Under the pieces are notes generated by a model, which saw only the letters and a list, made by a program, of their open reading frames with translations, searched no databases and was not told where the DNA came from. Positions 46,515 to 57,937 of a stretch of 64,000 nucleotides of DNA are shown piece after piece. A program made the translations under genes and the position numbers. Each line of letters opens with the position of its first letter. The stretch's first letter is position 1. Origin of the DNA: Condylostoma magnum (lineage: Eukaryota > Ciliophora > Heterotrichea > Heterotrichida > Condylostomatidae); assembly GCA_920105805.1 (NCBI GenBank), contig CAKKTI010000026.1, positions 1 through 64,000 on the forward strand, in the 5' to 3' direction.

Positions 46515-48977
46515 TTATAAAAAGTATTCAAATTTAGTTTGTATGTTGTTATTGTATTATATTAAGATCTTTTTAATGTATTGTAAATCTTAAGCTCTCA
46601 TTGCAAGTTCAGGAATCATTTAATTTGAAGTATCTTTGACACTAAGAAGGTTTAAAGAGTTTATTATGTCTGGATCAATTTACCCATATCCTATTTAAGC
46701 TGCAATTTATTCTAGTCCTAATTTTTAAGCTTTTATCATGGCATTTAGCCTTTTAGTCAATTTTTAAAAGTTGTCAATACCGTGGATTCTTGTTTAACGG
46801 CTCTGAAATATTAGCTTTAATACTGCATTTTTAAACTTTTGCTGCATATTTCAGATTTTTCTGTCAAGTTTTTCGTATTTTGAGAAATATTTTATATAAT
46901 CGCATTGCTTCAAAGTAGGGATATTCTCATTTCTTATACTATCTCAGATCAAATGCTACCTAATAGTTAAATTAATCTCATCCTTCAATTCATTCAAAGC
47001 AAACTTTTTTGACTGAAAAATATTCACATTGAATACCAATAGCACAGTGAATGCATTGGCTTAGTATCTAATATTCTACTACTAGTTGAATAAAGCATGA
47101 ATAGGATTAATAATACTTCCAGATTCTAATTATTCCAGTTACAATCAAAATTTGTTCTGTTTTCTTAAAATTTTATTCTCTAAGCTTTATGACAAATATC
47201 ATTTAAAAACCTAAGAAGGATTTCGCGATACAAAAAAACTATCTAAAAATTGACTGGTATTCTTTCCGAATATTGCTGCATGAACACTTACAGTTCCTTC
47301 TTTTATTATAGCAACACTATCACAACTCAAAATATTCGGAAACAGTACCTACCCAGCCTCTATATATTTTATTTCCATCAAATGCAGCAGATTTTCAAAG
47401 TTATAATCACTCAGCATTCTTAAATAAGGAACTTTTCTAAAAGCATTATGCACAAATGATCTATAAGGATCCTTGTATTTGGAGCAATAGTTGACTAGGT
47501 CTCTTATAATAAAGGGATACTGCTTTGTAAACTTAAAGAACTTCTCTTTACTCAAATATGAAATTTTGGAAAATTGTGTAGTTCTAACTGAGGCAGTTCT
47601 TTACTTGTTAAAAATAAGCCCAATTTCTCCAAAATGAGCTCCTGGGTTAAGAATATTCACTTTTATTTGCTAGTAATTATTATCAAGTATTAATACATCA
47701 CATTAACCTTGAACAATAAAATACAGTTTATCAGATTCAAGTCATTGTTGTATTATTTCTGTACCTGGATTATATATAATAGTATTAAGTTCTTTTACAA
47801 AATGATCGAATAAATAATGATTATGCTTGATTATAACATTATCATTTAGCAAACTGCTGAAAATAATCCCTTTAACTTCCTCTGAAAACGTAGGAGGCAG
47901 CATCTTTAAGAACTTTTTAAACTCAAATTAATGTTTTCTATGTATCTATGAGGAAATGATATAATTGATTACTTTTAGCTGTAATTATAAGGGAATATTA
48001 AAGTTTTTCATAGATGTATTGATGATATCCATAACAGAGCTAAATTCAGAGTTAGATCTATTTAAACTACTTACAACAACAGCTATTTAGCCAAACATAA
48101 CACCAGTTAAGATTGCTCCAACCAATAATCCAACTGAGCAGAAAATAACTTGAAAATGAGTTTAAGGAAGAGCTTCTATCCCTAATAGTAAAAAAGTTGA
48201 AGTATATATAGAAAATCAGTATTACTATCCAACTGAGCTACGGTAAATTCTGAGTTACTCCGTGATTATTGTATCAGTACTAATAATTCATATTTCATCT
48301 TATTTTACTATATAATATCAAACACAGGCCATAATATGCAGATAAATTACCAGAAATAAGATTAATTGTAGAAGCTTTATAGTCATTTTAAGCTCTACCT
48401 ATGCTCTCATATAAAAAATTATTTTCCCTAGCCTGAGAATTCTTACCATTTTTAGAATTCCGAATAATTCATACTTAAAGCTATCACTTCCTATCAATTA
48501 GCCTATTAATTCAAAGGGTAAAGTTGCGAGTAAATCTATGAAAAATTTCCCACTTTTAATATAGTTTTAAGCTACTTTATTTGGGTCTATTACATCATTT
48601 CCATTATTAAGATCTATGTAACCTGTGCGGAAATTTAAAATTATATCTAAGAAAAACAAGCAATCAATAAATCAATCGAAAGCTTATATAAGAGTTTCAT
48701 AGTCGGATTCAGGCTCAAAAGCTACTTGGAATGGAATAAAAAAGCAATTTCAAATAGCCAATGACATAACAAACAAGTCTCATTTTATTCGAATTTAGCT
48801 TGATTATCTTAGCATAGGGCATTTATATGATCTATTTTCAACGCTCCTTTCTAGTCTTCTTGTATTGTATTCTTTATTCAATGGTTTTACGTCCTAGTAC
48901 TCATAAATTCTACTGTCTTATGGTGTGGTAATTCCACTTGAAAGTTTACTATCAAATGGAGCTATTTTGTTTATCAT
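46515..48977 (-). CDS. cyclic-nucleotide-binding voltage-gated-type cation channel
   Basis: About 820 residues. Six TM segments are visible, with S4-like MVRILRLGKIIFYMR (about residue 180). A pore region and S6 (SVGLLVGAILTGVMFGQIAV) lead to a C-linker and a cNMP-binding domain (YFIVQGQCDVLI ... HFGEIGLIFNKQRTASVRT) with the phosphate-cassette Glu and Arg. A second CNBD-like region and coiled coil follow. The pore reads STFLLLGIEALPQT rather than T-x-G-Y-G, so K+ selectivity is not expected from sequence. Such channels shape ciliary and membrane excitability. The end is TAA at 46515 or 46503, about 35 bp from the convergent gene. Confidence 0.85.
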
Positions 48978-49062
48978 TTTATTAAGTGTAAATTAACAAT
49001 TCTATGTTTTTATAAAGATAAATGAATTCATAGTAATACAGTTAAGTTCATTTAAAACCTTA

Positions 49063-49704
49063 TTACCTAAAACTCTAATCGACTTCAATAGCTCTTATTC
49101 TTAAACTTTGTCTATGTAAACTCTCAGGAATATCTTTTATACCAAATCTTTCAATGATAAACTTGTACCCGTGATAATCATTCTTCTTATAACTTCTTAG
49201 CACTTAATGTCTATGATGATATGCCGTTCTTAAATTAATAAATGCTGTAACATCTTTATTATTTCATTTTAAGTGATGAATCAACTGGGAAATTCTTTCT
49301 GTAAAGGCAGCAACCTAAACAGCTGGATGCCCCATGTTATTAGCCTTTCCAGTCAATTCTATTGAGTATTCTCGAAGCCTAAATTGCTTAGATTCCTTTT
49401 AAGTCGCATTTTTCATTGAAAGAGCTGCTTTTACGTCCTCAGAAGCATTCTGCATCTGCTCTTCAGTTAAACCTAGTCTATATCCATCAGGCCTTTAAAC
49501 CTCTTCACTTTATAACTTCGCTGTACCTAAAAGCTGTTAGTACCTTCTATCTAAACTCCTCATTTTCCTCTTTTTCTACTGTTTTAGTAATTTTCTTGCC
49601 TATTTTGCTTCTTTTGCTAGTCTTTATCTTTTCAGTTTGCCTGCGCTTACTGAGATAAAACGTGAAGGAGCAGCTAAAAGTTGAGCTGAAATTCTACTAA
49701 GCAT
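49063..49704 (-). CDS. mitochondrial ribosomal protein uS15m
   Basis: 213 residues. A basic, Ala/Arg-rich presequence (MLSRISAQLLAAPSRF) and a long charged linker precede the uS15 core. The core reads LTGKANNMGHPAVQVAAFTE, RISQLIHHLKWNNKDVTAF and HHRHQVLRSYKKNDYHGYK, ending FGIKDIP. uS15 binds the central domain of small-subunit rRNA early in assembly. Trp in HLKWNNKD is TGA. It ends SFR then TAA-TAA, 85 bp before the channel ATG on the same strand. Confidence 0.92.
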
Positions 49705-49792
49705 TTTAGTAAATGGTTTTAAATAAGATGTGTATTAGTTGTAAGGGGATGTTTTAGTACTATTTATATCAATTGAGTGATTAAAGTTTTAA

Positions 49793-50146
49793 CTACTTAT
49801 ATTTCATAATGCTAAGCTTTGAGTCGATGTCTTTCCATTTTTTCTCTGAATCTCTTTTCAAGGCATTAAAACTCGCTAAGTCCTCAGGATCTACGTACTT
49901 CTTAAATATTTCCAATATTTTAGCTTAATCATAGTTTAAGTCGTTCAGTAGAGATTAAGTTGACACAAAGTTACTGATTTATTTTGCTATTTCATACTTA
50001 ACTTCATCTAATGAGGGTTTAGAACTAGAATCATTACTGTAATGGCTTCCAGGTAGTACATTCTATTTAATTACAATTAAACTTCCACATACACATAGTA
50101 AAATAATCATAAACTTAGCACTCCTATCTGCATATCGATTTTCCAT
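49793..50146 (-). CDS. small single-TM protein
   Basis: 117 residues. MENRYADRSAKF is followed by a TM helix (MIILLCVCGSLIVI) and a helical, charged C-terminal domain (ALKRDSEKKWKDIDSKLSI). Stop TAG at 49793, with a further TAA four codons on. No family recognised. It lies 88 bp upstream of uS15m on the same strand. Confidence 0.6.
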
Positions 50147-50432
50147 TTTATATACTACTATGAGTATTCTCCAATTTTTATAGTATATTATGTAATATGT
50201 TTATAATATTAGAGTGAATAGAGCTTATTATATTATTGCATACAGTTGAATAATTATTGATTATTGGATTTAATATCTTCTAAGGATAATTATGCTATTG
50301 CATTCCATATAAATAATCAGTTTTAATAGTTTATAAAATTTATGAATATAATTCTAATCCTCTGTGTTTATACATCTTAAGAAATATAGTAATCCTCTTT
50401 ATTAGCTCAATCTAAATTATAAAACCTAACAA

Positions 50433-51632
50433 ATGTCCTTTAGATTAGGCACTCCATTTGAAGATTAGAACGAAGTAAATCTACTAGGAAAAGGATTAAA
50501 GCCCTGACAATAATAAGTAAGAGATGAAAGAACAGGTAAGAAGAGATTTCACGGAGCATTTACAGGTGGGTTCAAAGCCGGTTATAAAAATACTTGTGGA
50601 AGTGAAACTGGGTTCTAACCTTAAAATTTCATATCAACTAGATCAAACAGAGCCGTTGTTTAATAAAAGCTCTAAGATTTTATGGATGACTAAGACTTAG
50701 GCGAATTTGAACTAGGGGAGAATGTATAAACATAAGATGATTTTGGAGTAATGACTGATAAAACTGAGGGAAATGGGTTTAATCTACTAAATGCAATGCG
50801 AAAAGGAGTAAATGGAGAAAATGTTATTAAAAAGAGGTAGATTGGGCCCACAATGCCTAACTAAATTGAATAGAATAATCAGTATGTATGCAAATATGAT
50901 GAGTTTGGACTTGGCTATGATGCAAATAAGACATAGAATTATATAAGTGAACTTAGAGATGAGAAATTACCCTTAGGATTCGTTTTTAGTAAAACTTAAA
51001 AATAGAAAAAGGGGGTTAAAGTACCAATTATACCAAGAGACTATAATCCTAATGCTTTCCTTCAAAACTTTAAAACTTGTAGAATATATAATTACTCATA
51101 GCATTTATCGTAAAAAAAGCGTGGACAACTACTTAAAGTTAATTAATAGTAATAAGATTCGTAAGTAAAGCCTCTGTAGAAGTTTGCAAGGCATTAATCT
51201 GTATAAAAGCAATAAAACATACATCAACAATTTTAAGATAATGAGAAACAGGTAAGATTTGAAAATTACTTGCTTACTAAGCTAGGATAAGAAACTGGAG
51301 GTATAATCCCAATAACATGTATGACAGGATAACAACTTTAACTTGAAAGACAAGAATTTGAAAGTATTATATAACAAATGAATATAAGTAAATCTACAGC
51401 AGCAAAAGAAGAGCCAATACAGATAACTCGGACTAGTTAGATATGACAGCCTACAAAACAACTATTCAAAGCATACCAAGTACCTTACATACACCATAAA
51501 TAGACACAGTAAGTTGATTAGCATATAAATGCTTAAGAACTGTTTGAATCAGCTGAAATGGATGATACTCCTTTAGTATTCGCTGAAGAACAATTTACGG
51601 ATTTATTCAAATCTATATTTGAAAATAGTTAA
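50433..51632 (+). CDS. GPATCH1: G-patch domain-containing protein 1 (GPATCH1-like)
   Basis: 399 residues. The N-terminus carries the GPATCH1 signature: [43 protein letters not shown] and LQDFMDDQDLGEF. The glycine-rich patch itself is degenerate. The C-terminus [10 protein letters not shown] matches the family's LFKAIF tail. GPATCH1 associates with late (C-complex) spliceosomes and the helicase DHX35. The protein is much shorter than animal forms (~930 residues). Stop TAA at 51630-51632, directly abutting the opposite-strand stop. Confidence 0.85.
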
Positions 51633-54302
51633 CTAATCTATTTTTTCTAAACAAGTTTGAATCCAATTTTCAAAGTTATTTTCTTGTAGCTTTAGTAGGA
51701 TTTCTCTATCACATGTCTTCTAAATTGTAGTCTTTGAGTAAGGGTTATACAGCTATATTCTGGGGGGAGTAACACATACATTAAAATTATTTCCCTCAAC
51801 TTCACAACTAAATTCTAAGTCTTGTAATTCTGAATGGAAATCTTCCTATGCATCTTTCTAACTGTAGTTTATTTGTAAGATATAACTTACTCTATTGCCT
51901 TCATTTTAAACAATTTTAGCTTTTTAAAGTAATTCTGTAATTGTTTATTATCCTTTGAATTGTTATATGAAATAACCAAGATTTTGTATAGGTATTATGT
52001 GCTTTAATTTCATATCATTGTTAACCAAGTTCAATGTAATATTTGTAAAACTAAGTACCTAGTCCTCTCCTTTATATTGAACAGTTTGAATCAGACTTCC
52101 AGTATCCATGCCTGACCTATCATGACCAAATGCGCTTTGTTTTCTATTGATACTTCTTTTGTTATATACTTAAATTAGATATCAATCTCAGTTCTTAAAA
52201 TCTGAATCAATCAACTATTTTATCTCTCCAAGCTTTAAATATGTTCTTTCATTTTTAAAATCAATACAAGGGGGATAATAGGTCATATGATAGCTTTTAC
52301 CTTACAAAATACACTGAAAATTAAGTATAGCAGACTCACCTCCTAAATCTTCCTAATTAAACCAGTCGTATATGTTTGATTCAGAATTATAATGCAGGTA
52401 CTGGGTTAATCCAATTGCTTAAAGATTAATACTTGCGTTTTGCCCTTCCAGCACAAAAACAAGAAAAGGACTTGTAGGTTAAGCTTGATTCGTAGAGCTT
52501 GTATAAAGATCACAATAAACTTCACTCTTATTGTCGAATAGTTTACCAGCTATCAAATTCAGACCCTTTTACTCAAATGTTTTTAGTATATTTCCAACTT
52601 GTTTTCTTTATAAGGCATTGGGTTTTAATATAATTAAACATTGTTCAGTATTAGGATTCTGCAAATAGTATCTGGATTCAGTTTTCTGTACTTAATCGTA
52701 TAAAGTTTCAGATCTACTATCTTTATCAACTTCAAGCCAATTAGTCAAAGCTGTGATTAAATGTTAGGTAAAAATAGCTGATGAAAATACATTGTTGTCT
52801 TGAATAACTTAAGTTCAGTTAACTTTGATTTATTTCAGTTAGGATTAAGTTTATTCATTGAAGCTACAGACAATACGCTAAGTTTAAGAGCTATCTAAAG
52901 TATTTAGAATGGGAAGGGATTATGATGTAAAGGCTATAGGCTTATTATTACTCATAAAATGTTGCATAATGTCAGAAATTGATTAGCTGATATTGTTTTG
53001 ATTAGTGTCGACAATTATAGCATCAAATTATTCAAAATTATCAATTTCACTATCCTTTAAAACTACTTTTACCTCAACATCGTATGCTTTGATTATTTTA
53101 TTGCTTATGTGTTGGCCTTATTACTATTGGTATACGATAAGTAAAATAAGTTTTTTATCATCTTTTCTGAGAGGTTTTGTATATTCGAGTTTGTTTTTGA
53201 GATTTAAGTGATTCTTGAGATTTTGTATTACTCCTTATTGTGTATTGAATATTAGGTGTTATAAATCATCAAAAGGAATTATTATAGGCTCGTTTTACTC
53301 TTTAATATGAATCATAGCTGAATGAAGTGTAATATCTATATTATCTTTTTATCCAAACTTGAGATATTATTCATCTACTTCATTTTGTTTAGCTTATATT
53401 AATTCTTATTGTTTATCTTCTGTTTACTCATTATCTTCTGCTGATCCCTCCTTTTTATCTTTTGTTTACTCATTATCTTCTGCTGATCCCTCCTTTTTAT
53501 CTTTTGTTTATTCATTATCTTCTGCTGATTCCTCCTTTTTATCTTTTGTTTATTCTTACTTCTTATCTTCAACTAATTATTACTTCTTATCTTCAATTAA
53601 TTCCTATTTCTTATCTTTTGTTAATTCTTATTGCTTATCTTCAATTAATTCCCATTGCTTATCTTTTGCTGATAATTACTTCTTATCTTCTGTTTATTCC
53701 TCATTCTTATCTTCAATTAATTCTTATTGCTTATCTTCTGTTTATTATTCATCTCCATGCAATAATTCCTGATTATGTGCTTTATCTTTTTCAGCGTTTT
53801 ACTTTTAAAGATTCTATATTAATTTCTAGTTTTAAGTTGTTTTAGCAATCTCTTAAGTTATCATATTCTTAAAGCCTGCGAATAATTGTAACATAGGTTT
53901 GTTTACAATATCAGTCAAATTCTCATCTGAATTATGTTTTTTGCTGTTAGACAATATAATGCTAATTTATTTATTTAGTCCTTTGGATTTTTTAGATCTA
54001 AAGTTCCCATGAGTTTATGAGAATTATTTTTGGTTCAAAGGAGGCAATTATTAAGGCAATCTTCGATTGCCTATGGTTTAATGCTAGTGAAAAGTGGTGT
54101 AAATCTAGCCAGGCCTATCATACAGCCTATAAAAGCTTCTCACATTTCCATAAGTCTTATTAAATTAAGTAACTGACTAAGTCTATTTATTTCTCGCCTT
54201 TTCCCTGGAATTCAAACTCCTATTATCATTTTGCACGTTATAAGGACTATATAACTAAAGAGGTAGCAATTTAGTAGGTTTATTAAAACTCCCTTTTTTC
54301 AT
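51633..54302 (-). CDS. NDK-like protein with acidic repeat and Rossmann-like domain
   Basis: 889 residues. Order: basic disordered start (MKKGSFNKPTKLLPLQLYSP), helical segment, Glu/Asp/Lys/Gln repeat array (about 180-305), a DJ-1/class-I-GATase-like alpha/beta unit (DDKKLILLIVYQQQQG; KPIAFTSQSLPIL), then a nucleoside-diphosphate-kinase-like domain. The last has QCLIILKPNALQRKQVGNIL and PFLVFVLEGQNAS but no RGDF and no NxxHGSD active-site His, so kinase activity is unlikely. A beta-rich C-terminal domain ends in TAG at 51633. The order is reminiscent of axonemal NME-type proteins, which I cannot confirm. Confidence 0.7.
53395..53760 (-). repeat. in-frame tandem repeat array (EDKK-type)
   Basis: About 360 bp of 30-45-bp units with three nearly identical 42-bp copies (plus strand TTTTATCTTTTGTTTACTCA...). 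On the coding strand the units read as variations of EDKKQE / TKDKKEGSAEDNEQ in the NDK-like protein. Likely a charged single helix or flexible spacer, and prone to length variation. Confidence 0.85.
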
Positions 54303-54323
54303 ATTTATATAAAAACCTAATTA

Positions 54324-55784
54324 TTAAGCGTTTTCAAGTAATTCACGGATCATCTGGGCCGAGTCTTCCGTAATTTGTCTATAGCAAGGAATAGCCCCGT
54401 CAATACTAAGGGCTCCATGGACAACTCCTTTATAAACCTTAGCCTTAATATCTACACCACAGCTTATGCATTTTTCCACGAATCTCAAACAATCATCATG
54501 CAAGGCATCTTGATCCCCTATAAACAGCCTTATTGGTGGAAATTACTAAAATATTTCATAAGAAGCGTATTAAGGAGACAGTAAAGGATCATACAATGAC
54601 TATCGCTTGTTCCCAATATAAGTATCAATACAAACTCTCATGAATGTATGAGGAATTATGAAATCCTCTAAAGAAATGAGCATTGATGGTGTAAATCTCT
54701 TCCAGTTGAGATTTAAAGCAGGGTAAGAAAGTAGAATTCCTGTAGGTTTTTGTATACCTGCTTGAATAATCTTAATGCAAAGTGCCATGACTAGATTTCC
54801 TCCTGCAGAATCTCCAGTTATTATAATTTTTTCAGGTTTTATGCCTAATTACTTTTCAGCACTTTGGACTACTCATTCATATGCCTTTCAACAGTCTTTT
54901 AAGCCTTTTGGGAAGGGATGCTCTGGGGCTAGACGGTAGTCAACGGAGATTACAGGAACACTTAATCAATTTGCTCATAGCCTAGTATAGTTTTAGTGTG
55001 TGGCTGATGACATTGATATAAACCCTCCTCCGTGTATATGGAAAATTAAAGAATTGTATTGTACTTCCGGGCCCTTAGGCACTTAAGCTCCCCCACAGCA
55101 AAACTAATTATTTCCTTTTACTCTTTGCATCACTTTTCATAAGGGCACATCACTTAGCAGTCTAATAGGAATTCTTCGCCTCATTTAGTCTAGTTTTAGG
55201 GAAAAGGCTGAAGGTTGTTTATTTTGCATTTAAATTCCCTAGTAGTGAATATCGTCTGGTTGAATAGGTAACTACTGCTTTACTCTCGGAATGTATATAA
55301 GCTGATTGTATCTTATTTTAGGGAAATATGATTTATATAAGAAGTTACCTATTCTACTTTCAACTAATCCTCATACTGTTCTTGCCATTTTCAGATTAGG
55401 ATTAGCATAAAATGACATGGTCTTTTTAACTGCTTTATCATACTTTATATTATAGTAAATTCCGTATAATGGTATAAGCAATTTTCTCATTAAAGTATTT
55501 TCTACTTCCATAGCCTAAGACATGAAAGCTTGTGAAATAATCATTTTTTTAGTCAGAAATTACATCTATTTCTCTAGCTCTTCATCATCTGCTATTCTAA
55601 TATATTACACATTTTAGTTAACTATTAACCATCTTTCTGAGTCTTCATCTTAACTATACAAATCGCCTTTTGGATGCGAAATTGCATGGTGGAAAACTAA
55701 CTCTAATCCACAGATTTTAGATAAAATTATAGTAAAATCAGCTTAATCATCATCGTTCATTTCAATTAATCATTATTAACTCAT
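54324..55784 (-). CDS. hormone-sensitive-lipase-family alpha/beta hydrolase
   Basis: 486 residues. The oxyanion-hole motif HGGG (HIHGGGFISMSS, about residue 251) is followed by VDYRLAPEHPFP, the nucleophile GDSAGG (Ser326), FIGDQDALHDD (Asp) and VVHGAL (His). The catalytic triad is therefore complete. The N-terminal ~230 residues are helical like the regulatory part of hormone-sensitive lipase. These enzymes hydrolyse acylglycerols, sterol esters or small esters. Several Trp are TGA (CWKAYEWVVQ). Ends with tandem TAA-TAA. An alternative start at 55760 is eight codons in. Confidence 0.9.
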
Positions 55785-56112
55785 GTCTATTAATTATTCC
55801 AGATATTTTAATAGATGTTAATAGAAAAGGGTGCTTGTCTTTATATTAAAATCTAGGGGGTATGATTATTGTAGAATTTAAGTGTAATGAAACAAGTTAA
55901 GTAAAGTAGATTGCATAGTAATGCAGTTTAATGGGGGAGGCTCTAGTTAGCTTAACATTTCAATACTTTGTTAAATCAGATCTGAGTTTTATTAGCTTAA
56001 GTGCTGAAATTATTCCATTTTTTGAATAATTCTTTATATATGGCTTTATTTAGTCGGTTTATCGATATATGCAATGAATTTTACTACTAATTTTATATGA
56101 AGTATTAAATAC
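55785..56112. other. intergenic AT-rich stretch
   Basis: 328 bases between the lipase start and the end of the MGCC proline-rich gene. The upstream minus frame remains open across part of it, so the proline-rich protein could be up to ~50 residues longer. Otherwise I see nothing. Confidence 0.35.
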
Positions 56113-57906
56113 CTAATCGTATGAACTCCAGGATCCTTCAGAAGGTGACGCTGAATTCTTATTTATGAGCACTTACGGTCTTATTGTTTTAGTATGTATT
56201 TCATTATATCTAGCTTGCAACTAATCAGATAGCAAGTTTTTAGGCTACTTATCTTCTATAGGCTTTGACTCATCTTTCTTTTTGGCATTTTCCTCCTATC
56301 TTTTCAATTTATCTTTTAATTCGTTGAAAAGCTGTTATTAGATATTTACTTAAGGCAGTTATGCATTTTCTTTCTTCTCAATTTTTAATTTTTCTCTTAT
56401 TTAAGGCGGAGGGGGCGGTGGAGGAGGAGCTACAACTGATTTACTCTGTCCTTGTGCTTTTAATCCTGAGGGTGGCGGAGGGGGAGGTGGAGCTTTTAGG
56501 TTTGAACTGCTTGGCTTGGCTCCTGGAGGAGGTGGAGGTGGAGCTTTTAGATTTGAACTGCTTGGCTTGGCTCCTGGAGGAGGGGGAGGTGGAGCTTTCA
56601 GATTTGAACTGCTTGGCTTAGCTCCTGGAGGAGGAGGAGGAGGAGGGGGAGCTTTTAGATTTGAACTGCTTGGCTTAGCTCCTGGAGGAGGTGGAGGGGG
56701 AGGAGGAGCCTTTTTATTTTAATTATTTTAGGGTAGAGAGGGAAGCTTCCTTTACTTTTATTCTTTATTTTAATTATCTTTGATCTTTTATTATAAAGGA
56801 CTTCTTTCTCTTTGTTTTTCTTATTGATCATTTCTTGGAGTGTTTAATTTTAGTTTTTAGTTTTAATTTTTAATTTCCTCCAAAGTCTTTTAAGGGATTT
56901 CTATTTTTCTATGGGATATATAAAAGTCTAATTAAGATTGCTTATGAGTTAGTTTTAAGCCTTCTTATCGTTACTAGTCTTCAATAATATACTAAGTGAG
57001 GTCTTTTATTCTAGGAATATTAGATTCTCTTTAGTGTATATCCCCATCTATTTGTAGGTTAATATCATCTAAGCTAGCTCTATCAAAGGAGTCTTCTTAG
57101 GATTCAAAGTCATCAAATTCCACTTATTAAAATCCAAATTTGAACGATTTTTTCATTTAATCTGGATCCTAGAACAGTTTATTTTCAAATTAACTTTTTA
57201 CATACATAGACGAGTTTTCCAGCTTTTTATTCACATTATTTTATGCTTATATTCTATTTACCTACAACTCTTATCTATTATGAATAGCCTAGTCCTTTAA
57301 TATCTTTTGCAACTTTTAAGGACTTCTCCCTTCCTTTTTCTCACTTAAAAATTATTGCAGTTCAACTCTGCATTAGTCTTTAAAAGTTCCAATAGCTAAC
57401 TCATCATACTTATTTAGTATATATTTATCATTCTTCTTACCTTTTTCAATATAATCATGGTATAAAGATCATTTAATCTTATTGCATAATTCAAATGAAT
57501 TTAAATCGTTTTTAAATCTATACCAATCATCTTAACTATGAACATCTTATATAAGCATATTTTCCAGCTACATTACTGTACTTTGTGGAACTTAGTTGCC
57601 TCTTCCTGATTTGAATAAGTCACTTAAAATTTTAACTGCCTATCTCTCTGCTTATCTTATTAAGTACTCAAAATCTGGCCCACTAAGAGGAAGTTATGAT
57701 TCAATCTACTAAACCAATATTTGATGGTATTCCTAATCAGCCTTGTTTAAATTATCATCGATTAGCTTTCCTAATTCCTATTAACTTAAATTTTCTTCAA
57801 TTACTTCCTCCTGTTGTTGCACATTCTGATTTTACTCTTAATTCGCTTGCCGTATGAAATTGGGCTTGGATTATCTTTTAGCCTTTTAAGATGTACAGCA
57901 CCCCAT
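56113..57906 (-). CDS. MGCC-anchored proline-rich protein, possible actin nucleation factor
   Basis: 597 residues. The start MGCCTSQKAKRQ has Gly2 for N-myristoylation and Cys3/Cys4 for palmitoylation. Residues ~30-330 are helical and coiled. The middle is acidic (FDDFESQEDSFDRASLDD). A formin/WASP-like array then follows: four to five copies of 6-8 prolines + GAKPSSSNLKA (profilin/SH3 ligands). A WH2-like helix (QQLFNELKDKLKRQEE) and a C-terminal acidic Trp segment (SEGSWSSYD) before TAG at 56113 resemble a WCA region. Membrane-targeted activation of Arp2/3 would fit, but WH2 and CA matches are weak. A formin is less likely because there is no FH2. Confidence 0.65.
56400..56720 (-). repeat. 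proline-rich tandem repeat (FH1-like)
   Basis: Four to five repeats of about 60 bp with GGAGG-rich plus strand, coding on the minus strand for runs of 6-8 prolines separated by GAKPSSSNLKA. It is far more GC-rich than the surroundings. Copies are nearly identical, so recent expansion or ongoing homogenisation is likely. Confidence 0.9.
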
Positions 57907-57937
57907 TTAAAATATTTCTATGCATTTTAAGAGAACT

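Noticed and set aside
53359-53845. Plus-strand Ser/Tyr/Leu repeat proteins
   Set aside because: They are antisense shadows of the EDKK repeat array in the NDK-like gene.
54050-54075. Hairpin AGGCAATC-TTC-GATTGCCT as a terminator or structured RNA
   Set aside because: It lies inside the coding sequence of the NDK-like gene, where the frame is continuous from 54302.
56361-56722. Plus-strand Gly-rich repeat protein
   Set aside because: It is the complement of the proline-rich array of the MGCC gene, which is in frame with the rest of that protein.
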